64,000 bases of DNA, from NCBI GenBank assembly GCA_002162875.1, contig MABA01000009.1:1-64000 (forward strand), given 5' to 3'. Position 1 is the first letter of the stretch. Each line of letters starts with the position of its first letter. Below the pieces are notes generated by a model. The model did not search any database and had not been told where the DNA came from. It saw nothing but the letters and a program-made list of their open reading frames with translations. The position numbers and the translations under genes are program-made. Source of the DNA: Rhodobacterales bacterium 52_120_T64 (GTDB lineage Bacteria > Pseudomonadota > Alphaproteobacteria > Rhodobacterales > Rhodobacteraceae). Shown piece by piece: positions 1 to 8,760 of the stretch.

Positions 1-302
1 GCAAAGAAATGATGAAAGCGGCATGATAACCAAACCCGATACACCTTAACTCAGCCGCAAACCTGTTCGGAAAAGCAGAACCACTTCACTATTAAGGTAA
101 TCTTCTCTATTATCTTATCTTCTTATCCATTACTTATACCTATTACCTAGTAGGTACATCCCCCTACCTAATCCCCCTAATCTCTTGATTAAAACCCCTA
201 GGATATTTCAGTCGTAAAGGCCCTAGACCTGTGGGGCATAAACAGGGGCATTACTGGCTCCCTGGGGGTACCTGACTACTTATTCTGTCTAACTAAATGA
301 AT
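1..302. other. Intergenic region with pyrimidine-rich tract
   Basis: No convincing gene. The first 25-50 bases could be the last codons of a forward gene that starts outside the window; two frames end in stops here and I cannot choose between them. From about 100 to 200 the + strand is strongly pyrimidine-rich, with repeated TTAT/TTACC-like words and two CCCCCTA runs. The tract matches no RNA gene I recognise and has no clear terminator. Confidence 0.4.
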
Positions 303-377
303 TGGCTGGGATGGTAGGATTCGAACCTACGATACACGCTACCAAAAAGCGTTGCCTTACCACTTGGCTACATCCCA
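303..377 (-). tRNA. tRNA-Gln (anticodon TTG)
   Basis: Read on the minus strand it folds into a complete cloverleaf. The acceptor stem TGGGATG pairs with CATCCCA, the anticodon stem ACGCT/AGCGT holds the loop TTTTGGT (anticodon TTG), and the T arm is GTAGG-TTCGAAT-CCTAC. The 3' CCA is encoded at 303-305. The length is 75 nt with CCA, and the U at position 1 is typical of bacterial tRNA-Gln. Confidence 0.97.
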
Positions 378-451
378 ACTTAGATGCTTCATAAATAGGC
401 TGTCGTCCCGTCGCAAGAGGAAATTTGCAAACTACCGGACGAGGTGCATAT

Positions 452-876
452 TTATCGGTAAGAGTTAGTATTTTCTTTCATCATTTTATCAAAACCCATC
501 AAAATCGTGGCCAATTCTTGCTTCTCCGCAGGTGGAATCATGCTTGAACCTTCCGAGCGTGTATTGTCGTGCACTGTGGGTGACATCAATAATTGCAGGA
601 TTTCCGGGTATCGGAAATAATAAGTAAAACCCGCGGGTCTTTTACGGGTGCGTTATAGCCAAAACTTGTACCAAGTTTCGCTGGAAAACCATTCTCGTTG
701 CCGGTCGACCCATTTTTTCCGCAATATGCAACATGTCCAATGGTGTTTGAAGTCGATTATTCAGGGTATTCACAGCTTTGCCTTTTGCGCCTACCACCGA
801 TTGCAAATTCGTTTGGCGGTAGGCGCAAAGTTATTGGCGATTCCCTCGTCGCCAACATATACGGCTTTATAGGTCT
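452..876 (-). pseudogene. Frameshifted remnant of an unidentified gene downstream of kpsE
   Basis: Directly after the kpsE stop the minus strand carries three consecutive stretches in different frames that each read like protein. The first contains the words YKAVYVGDEGIANNFAPTAK and ends at a TAG near 787. The second runs from about VVGAKGKAVNTLNNRLQ to ITHP and ends near 638. The third starts RPAGFTYYFRYPEILQ and ends EKQELATILMGFDKMMKEN before a stop at 452-454. Two frameshifts would join them into roughly 140 residues. I do not recognise the family; its position after kpsTE suggests a capsule or surface polysaccharide role, which is inference. Chance open frames cannot be excluded. Confidence 0.45.
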
Positions 877-2304
877 TTAGACGCTCACCTGCTCCCGTAG
901 GATCGCAACAGTTAACGAAACCATAATGTATATCCCCATGAAGATAATAAACGCCAAAATAGTACCCTCCAATTTGCGAGGATACGTCGGCACATCGGGC
1001 GCAATTGGAGTAACCCCAATACTTAAGTATCGTACTTGCCGGCCTGCATCTACACGGGCTGTTTCGAAAAGTTGCAACGACTGTTGAAGCATTGCCTGGC
1101 GCGTTAACATATTCGTCTCGGCAATCTGCAACTCGCCCGATATTGTCGCAAGAGAAACGCTACTAGAGGTCGTTTCAGTTAATTTTTGCCTCAAATAGGC
1201 GACACGTTCTATACGTCGGTCGATCTCGCGCTCTAAGATATCGGAGCGGATCACATTTGGATTTGGGTTATCCAGAATCTCGGCCAAATCAAGCAACTTG
1301 TCTTCGATTTGCAACTCGAGCGAATTGATAATGCCCATTTGTGCGGCAATTTCTGCATCCGCGCTCAATACGCCGCGTGATTGTTGTAGGCGCAAAACTT
1401 CGGCTTGGGCTGCGAACATCTCGGTCTCGGCCGTGTCATAAGCTTTTTGCGCGCCATCCATTTGGTCTTCGCGCACTCGTTTAGACAGTTCATCTACACG
1501 TTCTTCAGCAAAGTCGATCAAGGCGTTTGAAAACGCTTGTGAAATTTCCGGGGACGCAGCGATTACTTCAAGGTGAATTACTCCTTCGGTCAAGTCGTAC
1601 CCGACCTTTACGTTCTTTTCATAAAGTTCGTATGCGTCTTCCAGACTGGCGTCCGATGACAGTCGTTGCAAGTCATCAATGAACTCCTGCTGGAAATGGG
1701 CCCGATAGCCGAGTTCATCATCCAATCGCATCATCGCCTCTCGCGATGTTAGATAGCCCTGAACGGTTATGGAATCCGCCGAATTTGCAAATCCTGTGCC
1801 GGAAAACAAACCACCCAATGCACTGGCGCCCGCGGCTTCGGATTTTTGGATAACGAATTCTGACTGCGTTTCGTACATATCCGTTGCTATCGTGTAGTAG
1901 TAGCGGCCCACCAGAAAAGTTGGCAACACGACAAAGAACAAGAGGCGTAGCATCAATAGGAACAGTCGCACGCGACGGCGGCGGATCAGATCGCGTTGAA
2001 TTGCGTGAACTTCAGCTAGCCTGTCTGCATCGTTCAACATGAAGTTTGCCGAAACGTTGTCGATTAGATCAGTGCTATCTTGCTGCGCTGGCGCACTGTC
2101 TGCTGTTTTACCGACGTTAATCAATGATACATCATCATTAAGAACATCAACCCCAAGCTCTTCCAACAGGCGTGCAGCATGTTCGTCATCAGTTGCCTCA
2201 AGCCCAATACGGCGTGCTTTTTGGCGTGCCTTGCGCAGATACGCGCGCGTACGTTTCGGTGGTATTTTGCTCTCGGAATCTGTCGGAGTCTGATCGTTAG
2301 CCAT
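877..2304 (-). CDS. kpsE: Capsule polysaccharide export inner-membrane protein, KpsE/BexC/CtrB family
   Basis: 475 residues from an ATG at 2304 that overlaps the end of the upstream ATPase gene by 8 bases (ATGGCTAA), which indicates translational coupling. A longer in-frame extension exists, but it lies inside the neighbour. The protein has a charged cytoplasmic N-terminus, a membrane segment around residues 115-140, a long periplasmic region with coiled-coil stretches (about 240-390) and a second membrane segment near the C-terminus, after a PxxPxxP-like stretch (PIAPDVPTYPRKLEG). This is the layout of the polysaccharide co-polymerase/KpsE family, which links the ABC exporter to the periplasmic and outer-membrane export channel. 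The N-terminal region of about 110 residues is longer than in classical KpsE. Confidence 0.85.
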   Translation of the reverse strand: MANDQTPTDSESKIPPKRTRAYLRKARQKARRIGLEATDDEHAARLLEELGVDVLNDDVSLINVGKTADSAPAQQDSTDLIDNVSANFMLNDADRLAEVHAIQRDLIRRRRVRLFLLMLRLLFFVVLPTFLVGRYYYTIATDMYETQSEFVIQKSEAAGASALGGLFSGTGFANSADSITVQGYLTSREAMMRLDDELGYRAHFQQEFIDDLQRLSSDASLEDAYELYEKNVKVGYDLTEGVIHLEVIAASPEISQAFSNALIDFAEERVDELSKRVREDQMDGAQKAYDTAETEMFAAQAEVLRLQQSRGVLSADAEIAAQMGIINSLELQIEDKLLDLAEILDNPNPNVIRSDILEREIDRRIERVAYLRQKLTETTSSSVSLATISGELQIAETNMLTRQAMLQQSLQLFETARVDAGRQVRYLSIGVTPIAPDVPTYPRKLEGTILAFIIFMGIYIMVSLTVAILREQVSV

Positions 2305-2950
2305 CGTAATTATACATCTCTTTAGCTTTTTCGAGCGTGTCGAACATATGCAGCCTGCCGTTTCGAAGAACGGCAGCCGAAGAACAATACTGTTCAAGTA
2401 TATTTGGACTATGTGAAACTATCACAACTGTCGACCGTTTTAGCCTCTCGCGCAGGACATTCCCGGCCTTGCGATTAAATTCGACATCTGACGTTCCGGG
2501 CATGCCTTCATCAATAAGATATATGTCAAAATCCAGCGCCAATAGTAAAGAAAACGTGAATCGAGTCTTCATTCCTGCTGAATAGGTACTTATTGGCATC
2601 TCGAAGTATTCGTCCAATCCAGCAAGATATCGACAGAACGCTTCAACGTAGTCGGGATCAAGGCCATAAATCCGAGCAATATAGCGCGCATTTTCACCTG
2701 CCGAATGGCTACCGACAACGCCACCCATAAACCCCAGAGGAAATGAAATACGAGATGTACGGAAAATCTTGCCCTCGTCCGGTTGCTCCAAGCCAGCCAT
2801 CATATTGATGATCGTAGTTTTGCCCGTGCCATTGGGCGCTAGAATCCCCATAGAGCGCCCTAGTTCGATTTTGAAATTTGCCTGTTCCAAAATCACCTTG
2901 CGCTGTGTGCCAGTCCAGAATGATTTACTAACATTTCTAAATTCGATCAT
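2297..2950 (-). CDS. kpsT: Capsular polysaccharide ABC exporter ATP-binding protein, KpsT/CtrD-like
   Basis: 217 residues, normal for KpsT. The Walker A is APNGTGKTT (about residues 37-45), the signature-like segment is STYSAGMKTR, and the Walker B region is FDIYLIDEGMPGTSD. These fit the polysaccharide-exporter subclass of ABC ATPases, which energises export of capsule chains with a KpsM-type permease. It is the first gene of a two-gene minus-strand operon with kpsE. No kpsM permease gene lies next to it, so the permease must be elsewhere. No strong Shine-Dalgarno sequence is visible before the ATG at 2950. Confidence 0.88.
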   Translation of the reverse strand: MIEFRNVSKSFWTGTQRKVILEQANFKIELGRSMGILAPNGTGKTTIINMMAGLEQPDEGKIFRTSRISFPLGFMGGVVGSHSAGENARYIARIYGLDPDYVEAFCRYLAGLDEYFEMPISTYSAGMKTRFTFSLLLALDFDIYLIDEGMPGTSDVEFNRKAGNVLRERLKRSTVVIVSHSPNILEQYCSSAAVLRNGRLHMFDTLEKAKEMYNYDG

Positions 2951-3160
2951 TCACGGCTCGTGTTGTCAAAGGGCGCGATTGCTACGATACCGCAGCTTAA
3001 ACCAACTTGTATCAACATATTGCTAACAAACACAGCACCAAATATTATGCAAATCGGTTGCGTTCCTGTGTGGGTTCAAGCATATGTGACAAAGAATAAT
3101 GTGTAGCAGAATTTGGAAGCTATCCAGAGGATGGAACCAAAGTAGATCAAAGGAATCAAA

Positions 3161-3643
3161 GTGCGGATATTCGGGGCAATCATCGTTTTTCTAGGACTTT
3201 GGCTGCTTCTGTCCGGTATTTACAAACCCTTGACCGTTGGGCTCGGCGTTGTTTCTACGTTAGCAGTTGTTTTCATACTCACTCGCATGAACTCCATTGA
3301 CGAAGATCGCGTTGAGATTGAAATAAAACCCGTTGGATTTCTACTATATCAAGGCTGGCTGCTTGTGGAGATTGCAAAAGCCAATTGGGTGGTCACCAAA
3401 ATTATTCTGGCGCCTTCCATGCCGATAAAGCAGCATCTGTTTTCAATACCCTACACTCAGAAATCAGATCTTGGTCAGGTGATTTTTGCCAATTCTATCA
3501 CGCTCACACCTGGTACGGTTTCAGTAGAGACAGAGCCGGGGCAATTCCTTATTCATGCCGTTGCGTATTCGAATGATGATAAAGCAGCGCTCGCCGATAT
3601 GGATCGTCGTGTTACCGCTTGTGAAAAGGCCGATATATCATGA
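3161..3643 (+). CDS. mrpE: Mrp-type Na+/H+ antiporter subunit E
   Basis: 160 residues starting at GTG 3161, preceded by an AAAGGAA ribosome-binding site. Two hydrophobic segments at the N-terminus are followed by a soluble MnhE domain with the usual WLLVEIAKANWVV and QVIFANSITLTPGTVSVE motifs. It is the first gene of an operon running to about 10795 and overlaps mrpF by four bases (ATGA). MrpE is a small membrane subunit of the multi-subunit cation/proton antiporter and may help assembly. Family assignment is firm; the exchanged ion cannot be told from sequence. Confidence 0.93.
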   Translation: MRIFGAIIVFLGLWLLLSGIYKPLTVGLGVVSTLAVVFILTRMNSIDEDRVEIEIKPVGFLLYQGWLLVEIAKANWVVTKIILAPSMPIKQHLFSIPYTQKSDLGQVIFANSITLTPGTVSVETEPGQFLIHAVAYSNDDKAALADMDRRVTACEKADIS

Positions 3644-3930
3644 TGTTTGCTGTTGCTATAATTGCGGTATTCATCGCCATGGTCTTGGTAATGGTGCGCC
3701 TGTATGGTGGCCCAACCCTTTACGATCGCGTGATCGCTGTAAATTCATTTGGCACCCATACAGTCCTGCTTATCGGACTTATCGGTTTTTTAACCGAGCG
3801 CCCCGAGTTCCTCGACATCGCCCTCCTTTACGCTTTGATAAACTTCGTTGGTACAATCGCCATCCTCAAATTTTTCCGCTACCGCGCGATTGGTGACAAT
3901 CTTCCGGTAAACGAGGAGTCAGAGCAATGA
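3640..3930 (+). CDS. mrpF: Mrp-type antiporter subunit F
   Basis: 96 residues, three hydrophobic segments and the typical MrpF segment RLYGGPTLYDRVIAVNSFGT around residues 22-41. It starts at an ATG overlapping the mrpE stop and ends at a TGA overlapping the mrpG start, so the three genes are translationally coupled. A second ATG directly follows the first and either could be used. MrpF is a small structural membrane subunit of the antiporter. Confidence 0.93.
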   Translation: MMFAVAIIAVFIAMVLVMVRLYGGPTLYDRVIAVNSFGTHTVLLIGLIGFLTERPEFLDIALLYALINFVGTIAILKFFRYRAIGDNLPVNEESEQ

Positions 3931-4301
3931 GTCTTGATACCCTCGTAGACGTCATCAGCTGGGCGCTTATGTTATCTGGCTCGTTCTTTGTTATCATCGG
4001 GGCAATCGGAACATTGCGGTTTCCTGACTTTTGGTCACGCCTACACGCAGTTTCGATCACAGATTCTGCTGGCGTGATACTATTGTTCGCTGGCATGTGT
4101 ATGCAGGCTGGTTTCACCCTTATCACAGTTAAGCTAATAATCATCGGTGTGTTTTTGTTTGTCACTGGCCCTACGGCGACCCACGCAATTGCAAATGCAG
4201 CACTCGTATCGGGCCTTCGTCCGAAAGAGGCTAAGGGTTTCACAGGCGTCGAGCCCGAACCGTTAACAAAACCAACCGCCGATCCGGCAGTCTCAGAATA
4301 A
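3927..4301 (+). CDS. mrpG: Mrp-type antiporter subunit G
   Basis: 124 residues with three membrane segments. The PhaG/MnhG signature is visible as GAIGTLRFPDFWSRLHAVS (about residues 28-46), followed by the TGPTATHAIANAAL segment. It overlaps mrpF by four bases. The polar tail after residue 105 (PEPLTKPTADP) is less conserved. It is a small membrane subunit next to the proton path module in known Mrp structures. Confidence 0.93.
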   Translation: MSLDTLVDVISWALMLSGSFFVIIGAIGTLRFPDFWSRLHAVSITDSAGVILLFAGMCMQAGFTLITVKLIIIGVFLFVTGPTATHAIANAALVSGLRPKEAKGFTGVEPEPLTKPTADPAVSE

Positions 4302-4347
4302 CGGTAGGTGCGTCATAGAGATTTTCATTAATGTTACGTTCTTCGTT

Positions 4348-4878
4348 ATGCTGGTTCTTACCGCAATAGCTGTCGTGCGGATGCGCAGTCTATTCGCCAT
4401 CGCGATGCTATCCGGAGTTTTCAGCCTGCTTTCAGCTTTGCTGTTTGTCACATTGGATGCTGTAGACGTTGCATTCACCGAAGCAGCCGTTGGCGCGGGA
4501 ATATCGACAGTACTGGTCCTGGGAACACTTGCGCTGACCTCGCGGTATGAAAAACCCACCAATCGTTCACCCGCGCTACCACTCTTCGTGGTTATTGTGA
4601 CGGGTGCTGCGTTGATTTATGGCACGCTCGATATGCCTAATTTCGGCTCGCCTGATGCGCCAGCACAAACGCATGTCGGCCCCGACTATCTGGAAGGCAG
4701 CGTACATGAAATTGACATACCGAATGTCGTGACTTCCATTCTTGCCAGCTACCGTGGCTATGACACGTTGGGCGAAACTGCAGTGGTATTCACCGCTGGC
4801 ATCGGGGTCTTGCTACTAATTAGTGGGCTGAGCGGTCGCCGCCGGCGCGATGATGAAGAAGAAAGCGAAGAAACCTGA
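4348..4878 (+). CDS. Detached MrpA C-terminal module (DUF4040 plus MbhE-like part)
   Basis: 176 residues from the first ATG. Residues 1-70 form the DUF4040 domain (LLFVTLDAVDVAFTEAAVGAG, a hallmark of the MrpA C-terminus and of MbhD). Residues 80-165 resemble the last part of MrpA/MbhE, with NVVTSILASYRGYDTLGE. In classical Mrp systems this region is fused to the MrpA antiporter domain; here it is its own gene, between mrpG and mrpB. The ATG cuts into the first membrane helix. The frame stays open upstream (IEIFINVTFF) to near 4315 but contains no ATG, GTG or TTG there, so the true start may be an unusual codon such as ATA 4315, which lies six bases after GGTAGG. Confidence 0.85.
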   Translation: MLVLTAIAVVRMRSLFAIAMLSGVFSLLSALLFVTLDAVDVAFTEAAVGAGISTVLVLGTLALTSRYEKPTNRSPALPLFVVIVTGAALIYGTLDMPNFGSPDAPAQTHVGPDYLEGSVHEIDIPNVVTSILASYRGYDTLGETAVVFTAGIGVLLLISGLSGRRRRDDEEESEET

Positions 4879-5318
4879 TGCGCCATCACCTAATATTGCG
4901 GGTTATCACCAAGCTGCTGGTCGGTGCGATTATGTTGTTCGCATTCTACGTCCAATTCCACGGGGATTTTTCCCCCGGTGGCGGCTTTCAGGCCGGCGTA
5001 ATTATGGCCGTGGCCTTCATCCTATACGGTCTGGTATTCAGCCTCCATGATGTTCAACAGGTTTTCCCGCCGTGGCTAGTACATAAGCTAATTGCATTGG
5101 GCGTGCTGCTATATGCAGGCACCGGTGTCGTCAGTATGTTCCTTGGTTACGGTTTTTTGGATTACGGTGCTTTCACGCCAGATCACCCCGCACACGGGCA
5201 ACATTACGGCATTTTTGCCGTTGAACTCGGCGTTGGCATAACGGTTACCGCTGTAATGGTCGCAATTTATTACGCATTCGCGAGCCGCCCCCCAAGACTA
5301 AGCGACGAGGAGTGGTGA
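4878..5318 (+). CDS. mrpB: Mrp-type antiporter subunit B (MnhB domain)
   Basis: 146 residues with four membrane segments and the MnhB signature HGDFSPGGGFQAGVI (about residues 29-43). The ATG at 4878 overlaps the stop of the preceding gene by one base. The N-terminus RHHLILRVITKLLVG is typical of MrpB. The subunit has no catalytic motif of its own and forms part of the membrane module between the MrpA-C region and MrpC. Confidence 0.93.
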   Translation: MRHHLILRVITKLLVGAIMLFAFYVQFHGDFSPGGGFQAGVIMAVAFILYGLVFSLHDVQQVFPPWLVHKLIALGVLLYAGTGVVSMFLGYGFLDYGAFTPDHPAHGQHYGIFAVELGVGITVTAVMVAIYYAFASRPPRLSDEEW

Positions 5319-5755
5319 TGGGTTTCGAGCTTACACAAGAATACATCTTCGGACATTTGAATTATTGGTTGTTTTCCGTTCTGATGATGACCGGGCTTTA
5401 CATCGTGGTGGCCAAAGGCAACCTCGTGAAAAAAATAGTCGGTTTGAATATATTCCAGACGTCTGTTTTCATGCTGTATATTTCCATGGGCAAGGTCACC
5501 GGTGGAACCGCGCCAATTTTCCCGCTGGATATGCAAATTGACCCAGACGTAATCTACTCCAACCCCCTGCCCCATGTGTTAATTCTGACAGCCATTGTTG
5601 TCGGGATTGCCACGACTGCGCTGGGACTGGCGTTGATCGTGCGCATTCAAGAAGAATTCAACACTATCGAGGAAGACGACATCCTAAAAATTGAGCGCGC
5701 CATCACGCAAGCTGAAAATGCCATCCACGGCGAATCTATGGGTGGACCAGCGTAA
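5318..5755 (+). CDS. mrpC: Mrp-type antiporter subunit C (NuoK-like)
   Basis: 145 residues from ATG 5318, which overlaps the mrpB stop (TGATG) and follows a GAGGAG ribosome-binding site; in-frame GTG codons just upstream are less likely. Three membrane helices resemble NuoK, with GLNIFQTSVFMLYISMG and the conserved DPLPH-like segment SNPLPHVLILTAIVVG. The C-terminal 30 residues are acidic and helical. The family is the NuoK homologue of the Mrp complex. Confidence 0.93.
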   Translation: MGFELTQEYIFGHLNYWLFSVLMMTGLYIVVAKGNLVKKIVGLNIFQTSVFMLYISMGKVTGGTAPIFPLDMQIDPDVIYSNPLPHVLILTAIVVGIATTALGLALIVRIQEEFNTIEEDDILKIERAITQAENAIHGESMGGPA

Positions 5756-7278
5756 TGTCGGTTGAATCTACGCACGTCGCAATGACGCTTAACGATCATC
5801 TGCCAATTTTGCAGGTGTTGGTTCCACTAGCCACAGCCCCTCTTATCGTTCTGATCGGTAGTCGGCGCCTAACGTGGTCTTTGGCTTTCATTGCCAGCGC
5901 GCTGTCTTTTGTCATCGCTATTCTATTGCTGATGCAGGTAATCGACGGCAGCGTCATTTCTTATCAAATCGGCGGATGGGCTCCACCTTTAGGGATCGAG
6001 TATCGCGTCGACGCCACCAACGCTTTTGTCTTGTTCCTAGTTACAGGCATCAGCACCCTTGTGCTTCCATATGCCCGCGAGAGCGTCAAATCCGAGATAC
6101 CCGCACGCCATCACACGCTGTTCTATGCTGCCTTCATGCTTTGTTTGACGGGTCTACTAGGCGTGGCCATCACCGGGGATGCCTTCAATGTATTCGTGTT
6201 CCTCGAAATTTCATCATTGGCGACTTATGTTCTGATCGCGCAGGGGTCCTATAGGGACAAACGTGCGCTGACAGCCGCTTATGATTACCTGATTATGGGC
6301 ACCATCGGCGCGACATTTTTCGTCATCGGGTTGGGTATGCTTTATATGGCAACCGGCACGCTGAATATGGCGGATCTGGCGGACCGTATCGCCGATCAAG
6401 GCGCAAATCGGACTGTCCGCGCGGCCTTCGCGTTTATCGTGGTCGGGATGGGGTTGAAAATCGCCATCTATCCGCTGCATCTTTGGCTTCCGCGTGCATA
6501 TACATTTGCCCCGTCCGCCGTCACGGTATTCCTTGCAGCCACAGCGACTAAAGTTGCAATATATGTACTGCTTCGCTTCACATTCTCGATCTTCCAGCCC
6601 GCCTTTATGTTTGAAGTGAACACGTTAGAGTTCATTATCCTACCTTTCGCCATTCTGGCGATGTTTGCAGCGTCGTTCATTGCAATTTTCCAGAGCGATT
6701 TTAAACGTATGCTGGCATACTCGAGCATCGCACAAATCGGATACATGTTGCTGGGCATTAGCTTGTTAACGGATACCGGATTAACCGCCGCTATAGCCCA
6801 TCTATTTAACCACGGAATTACCAAAGCCACACTGTTTATGGGCGTGGGTATATTGGTGCTCCGCTCTGGTGGTTCATTTTACAACCGCATTCAGGGAATG
6901 GGTAAAACCATGCCCTGGACGAGTGCTGCAATTGTAATCGGCGGTCTCAGCCTGATCGGAGTACCCGGCACAGCTGGCTTTATCAGCAAATGGGTATTGG
7001 TCGAGGCAACGATTGAAAAAGGCTGGTGGCCGATATCTATTTTGATCGTCCTGTCGTCTTTGCTTGCCGTGATCTACGTCTGGCGCGTGATCGAGGTGCT
7101 TTACCTAAAAGCCCCCCTCGCCGGAACCAATTATAAAGAAGCCCCGCTCACCATGCTGATTCCGATGTGGATACTGGCTTTGGCCTGTATCTATTTCGGC
7201 TTTGCAACTGACGTCACATTAACTGCCTCCCGCGCAGCTGCCCAAGGGTTGCTGGCCGGTAGTGCAGGCATGATGTAG
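5755..7278 (+). CDS. mrpD: Mrp-type antiporter subunit D (first antiporter-like subunit)
   Basis: 507 residues, about 14 membrane helices, of the NuoL/M/N-MrpA/D superfamily. Visible key sites are the conserved Glu in FVFLEISSLATYVL (helix 5), the Lys in GLKIAIYPLHLWLP with the HxWLP motif, and the helix-8 Lys in TATKVAIYVL. These residues form the proton-translocating axis in this superfamily. It starts in overlap with mrpC (TAATG) and is followed three bases later by a second antiporter-like gene. It is the best match to canonical MrpD. Confidence 0.93.
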   Translation: MSVESTHVAMTLNDHLPILQVLVPLATAPLIVLIGSRRLTWSLAFIASALSFVIAILLLMQVIDGSVISYQIGGWAPPLGIEYRVDATNAFVLFLVTGISTLVLPYARESVKSEIPARHHTLFYAAFMLCLTGLLGVAITGDAFNVFVFLEISSLATYVLIAQGSYRDKRALTAAYDYLIMGTIGATFFVIGLGMLYMATGTLNMADLADRIADQGANRTVRAAFAFIVVGMGLKIAIYPLHLWLPRAYTFAPSAVTVFLAATATKVAIYVLLRFTFSIFQPAFMFEVNTLEFIILPFAILAMFAASFIAIFQSDFKRMLAYSSIAQIGYMLLGISLLTDTGLTAAIAHLFNHGITKATLFMGVGILVLRSGGSFYNRIQGMGKTMPWTSAAIVIGGLSLIGVPGTAGFISKWVLVEATIEKGWWPISILIVLSSLLAVIYVWRVIEVLYLKAPLAGTNYKEAPLTMLIPMWILALACIYFGFATDVTLTASRAAAQGLLAGSAGMM

Positions 7279-7281
7279 GGG

Positions 7282-8751
7282 ATGATCGTGGAAACCAACA
7301 CCGCCATACTACTAACAATGCTAATTCCCGCCGGGGCAATGGTGACGAACCTTGTGTTCCGCAACCGCCCCGATTTGCGCGACGGACTGACATTAGCGGC
7401 AGCCGTCGCGACCTTCATCACGGTTCTGACGATCTTGTCCAACGTAGGCAACGGCACGACCGAACCGCTGGTTATGTTCGAAGTCTTCCCCGGCCTTGAT
7501 CTCGCCTTCAACGTCGAACCCCTTGGCCTGCTATTCGCAATCGTCGCATCCGGCCTGTGGATCATCACGCACCTGTATGGCATCGGCTACATGCGCGGCA
7601 ATAACGAAGATAACCACCCTCGTTTCTTCGCCAGTTTCTCGCTCGCCATTTCCGCAGTGATGGGTATCGCGTTTGCGTCCAACATGTTCACCTTGTTCAT
7701 ATTTTACGAAATATTAACGCTTTCGACCTACCCGCTGGTTGCGCACAAAGGCACACCCGAGGCGATACGCGGTGCGCGCACATACCTTGGCATCCTGCTG
7801 GGCACCTCGATCGGCTTGCAACTGCTAGCCGTGATTTGGACGTATTCGATCACCGGAACGCTGGATTTTACGAAGGGTGGCATTCTTGAAGGCCACATTG
7901 CTGGTCCTGCCGTTGCCGTCCTGCTCGCCTTGTACGCGTTCGGCATCGGCAAAGCCGCCTTGATGCCTTTCCACCGCTGGCTGCCAGCCGCGATGGTCGC
8001 GCCAACGCCAGTTAGCGCCCTGCTGCACGCCGTAGCCGTTGTGAAGGCCGGTGTATTCACCATGCTTAAAGTCGGGATTTACATCTTCGGCATCGACTTT
8101 TTGGCTGAAAGCGGCGCGTCTGAATGGTTAATGTGGTTGGCAGCCTATTCGATCATCGCAGCCTCCGTAGTTGCCATGACCAAAGATAACCTGAAAGCCC
8201 GTCTCGCATATTCCACCATCAGCCAACTATCCTACATCACACTTGGCATGGCGCTGGCGACATCTATGGGTGCACTTGGCGGCGGTATGCATATCGCCAT
8301 GCACGCTATGGGCAAAATCACGTTATTTATGGCGGCAGGTTCTATCTACGTGGCCACACATAAAACCAACATCAGCCAGATGAACGGCTTAGGGAAGATC
8401 ATGCCAATCACTTACGGCGCATTCTTCATTGGTGCGCTTTCCATCATAGGTCTACCACCTTTGGGTGGATCATGGAGCAAATGGTTGCTGATCGTCGGTG
8501 CTGCTGACACCCAGCAATGGGTGATGATCGGCGTACTTATGGCTAGTTCGTTGCTGAACGTCGCCTATCTACTGCCAATCATTGGCCGCGGCTTCTTCTC
8601 ACCCCTGCCCGAAGGTAGCCCAACGAAAATATCCGAATCCCCGCTTTTGGTCTGGCTTCCGCCAGCCATAACAGCATTTGGCACTATCGTGCTGTTCTTC
8701 TATGCCGGTACGTTGCAAGAATTCCTATCCCCGATCGTTTCAGGGAATTAA
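7282..8751 (+). CDS. Second MrpD/NuoM-like antiporter subunit
   Basis: 489 residues and about 14 helices. The superfamily residues are present: Glu in FIFYEILTLSTYPL, Lys in IGKAALMPFHRWLP, and Lys in AVVKAGVFTM. The HRWLPAAMVAPTPVSALLH motif is canonical. It is more like the N-terminal antiporter part of MrpA or NuoL/M than a simple copy of the preceding gene. Its place directly after mrpD suggests it replaces the missing MrpA antiporter domain, which is inference. Homologues are often labelled simply subunit D. Confidence 0.9.
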   Translation: MIVETNTAILLTMLIPAGAMVTNLVFRNRPDLRDGLTLAAAVATFITVLTILSNVGNGTTEPLVMFEVFPGLDLAFNVEPLGLLFAIVASGLWIITHLYGIGYMRGNNEDNHPRFFASFSLAISAVMGIAFASNMFTLFIFYEILTLSTYPLVAHKGTPEAIRGARTYLGILLGTSIGLQLLAVIWTYSITGTLDFTKGGILEGHIAGPAVAVLLALYAFGIGKAALMPFHRWLPAAMVAPTPVSALLHAVAVVKAGVFTMLKVGIYIFGIDFLAESGASEWLMWLAAYSIIAASVVAMTKDNLKARLAYSTISQLSYITLGMALATSMGALGGGMHIAMHAMGKITLFMAAGSIYVATHKTNISQMNGLGKIMPITYGAFFIGALSIIGLPPLGGSWSKWLLIVGAADTQQWVMIGVLMASSLLNVAYLLPIIGRGFFSPLPEGSPTKISESPLLVWLPPAITAFGTIVLFFYAGTLQEFLSPIVSGN

Positions 8752-8760
8752 GGAGAGGTC

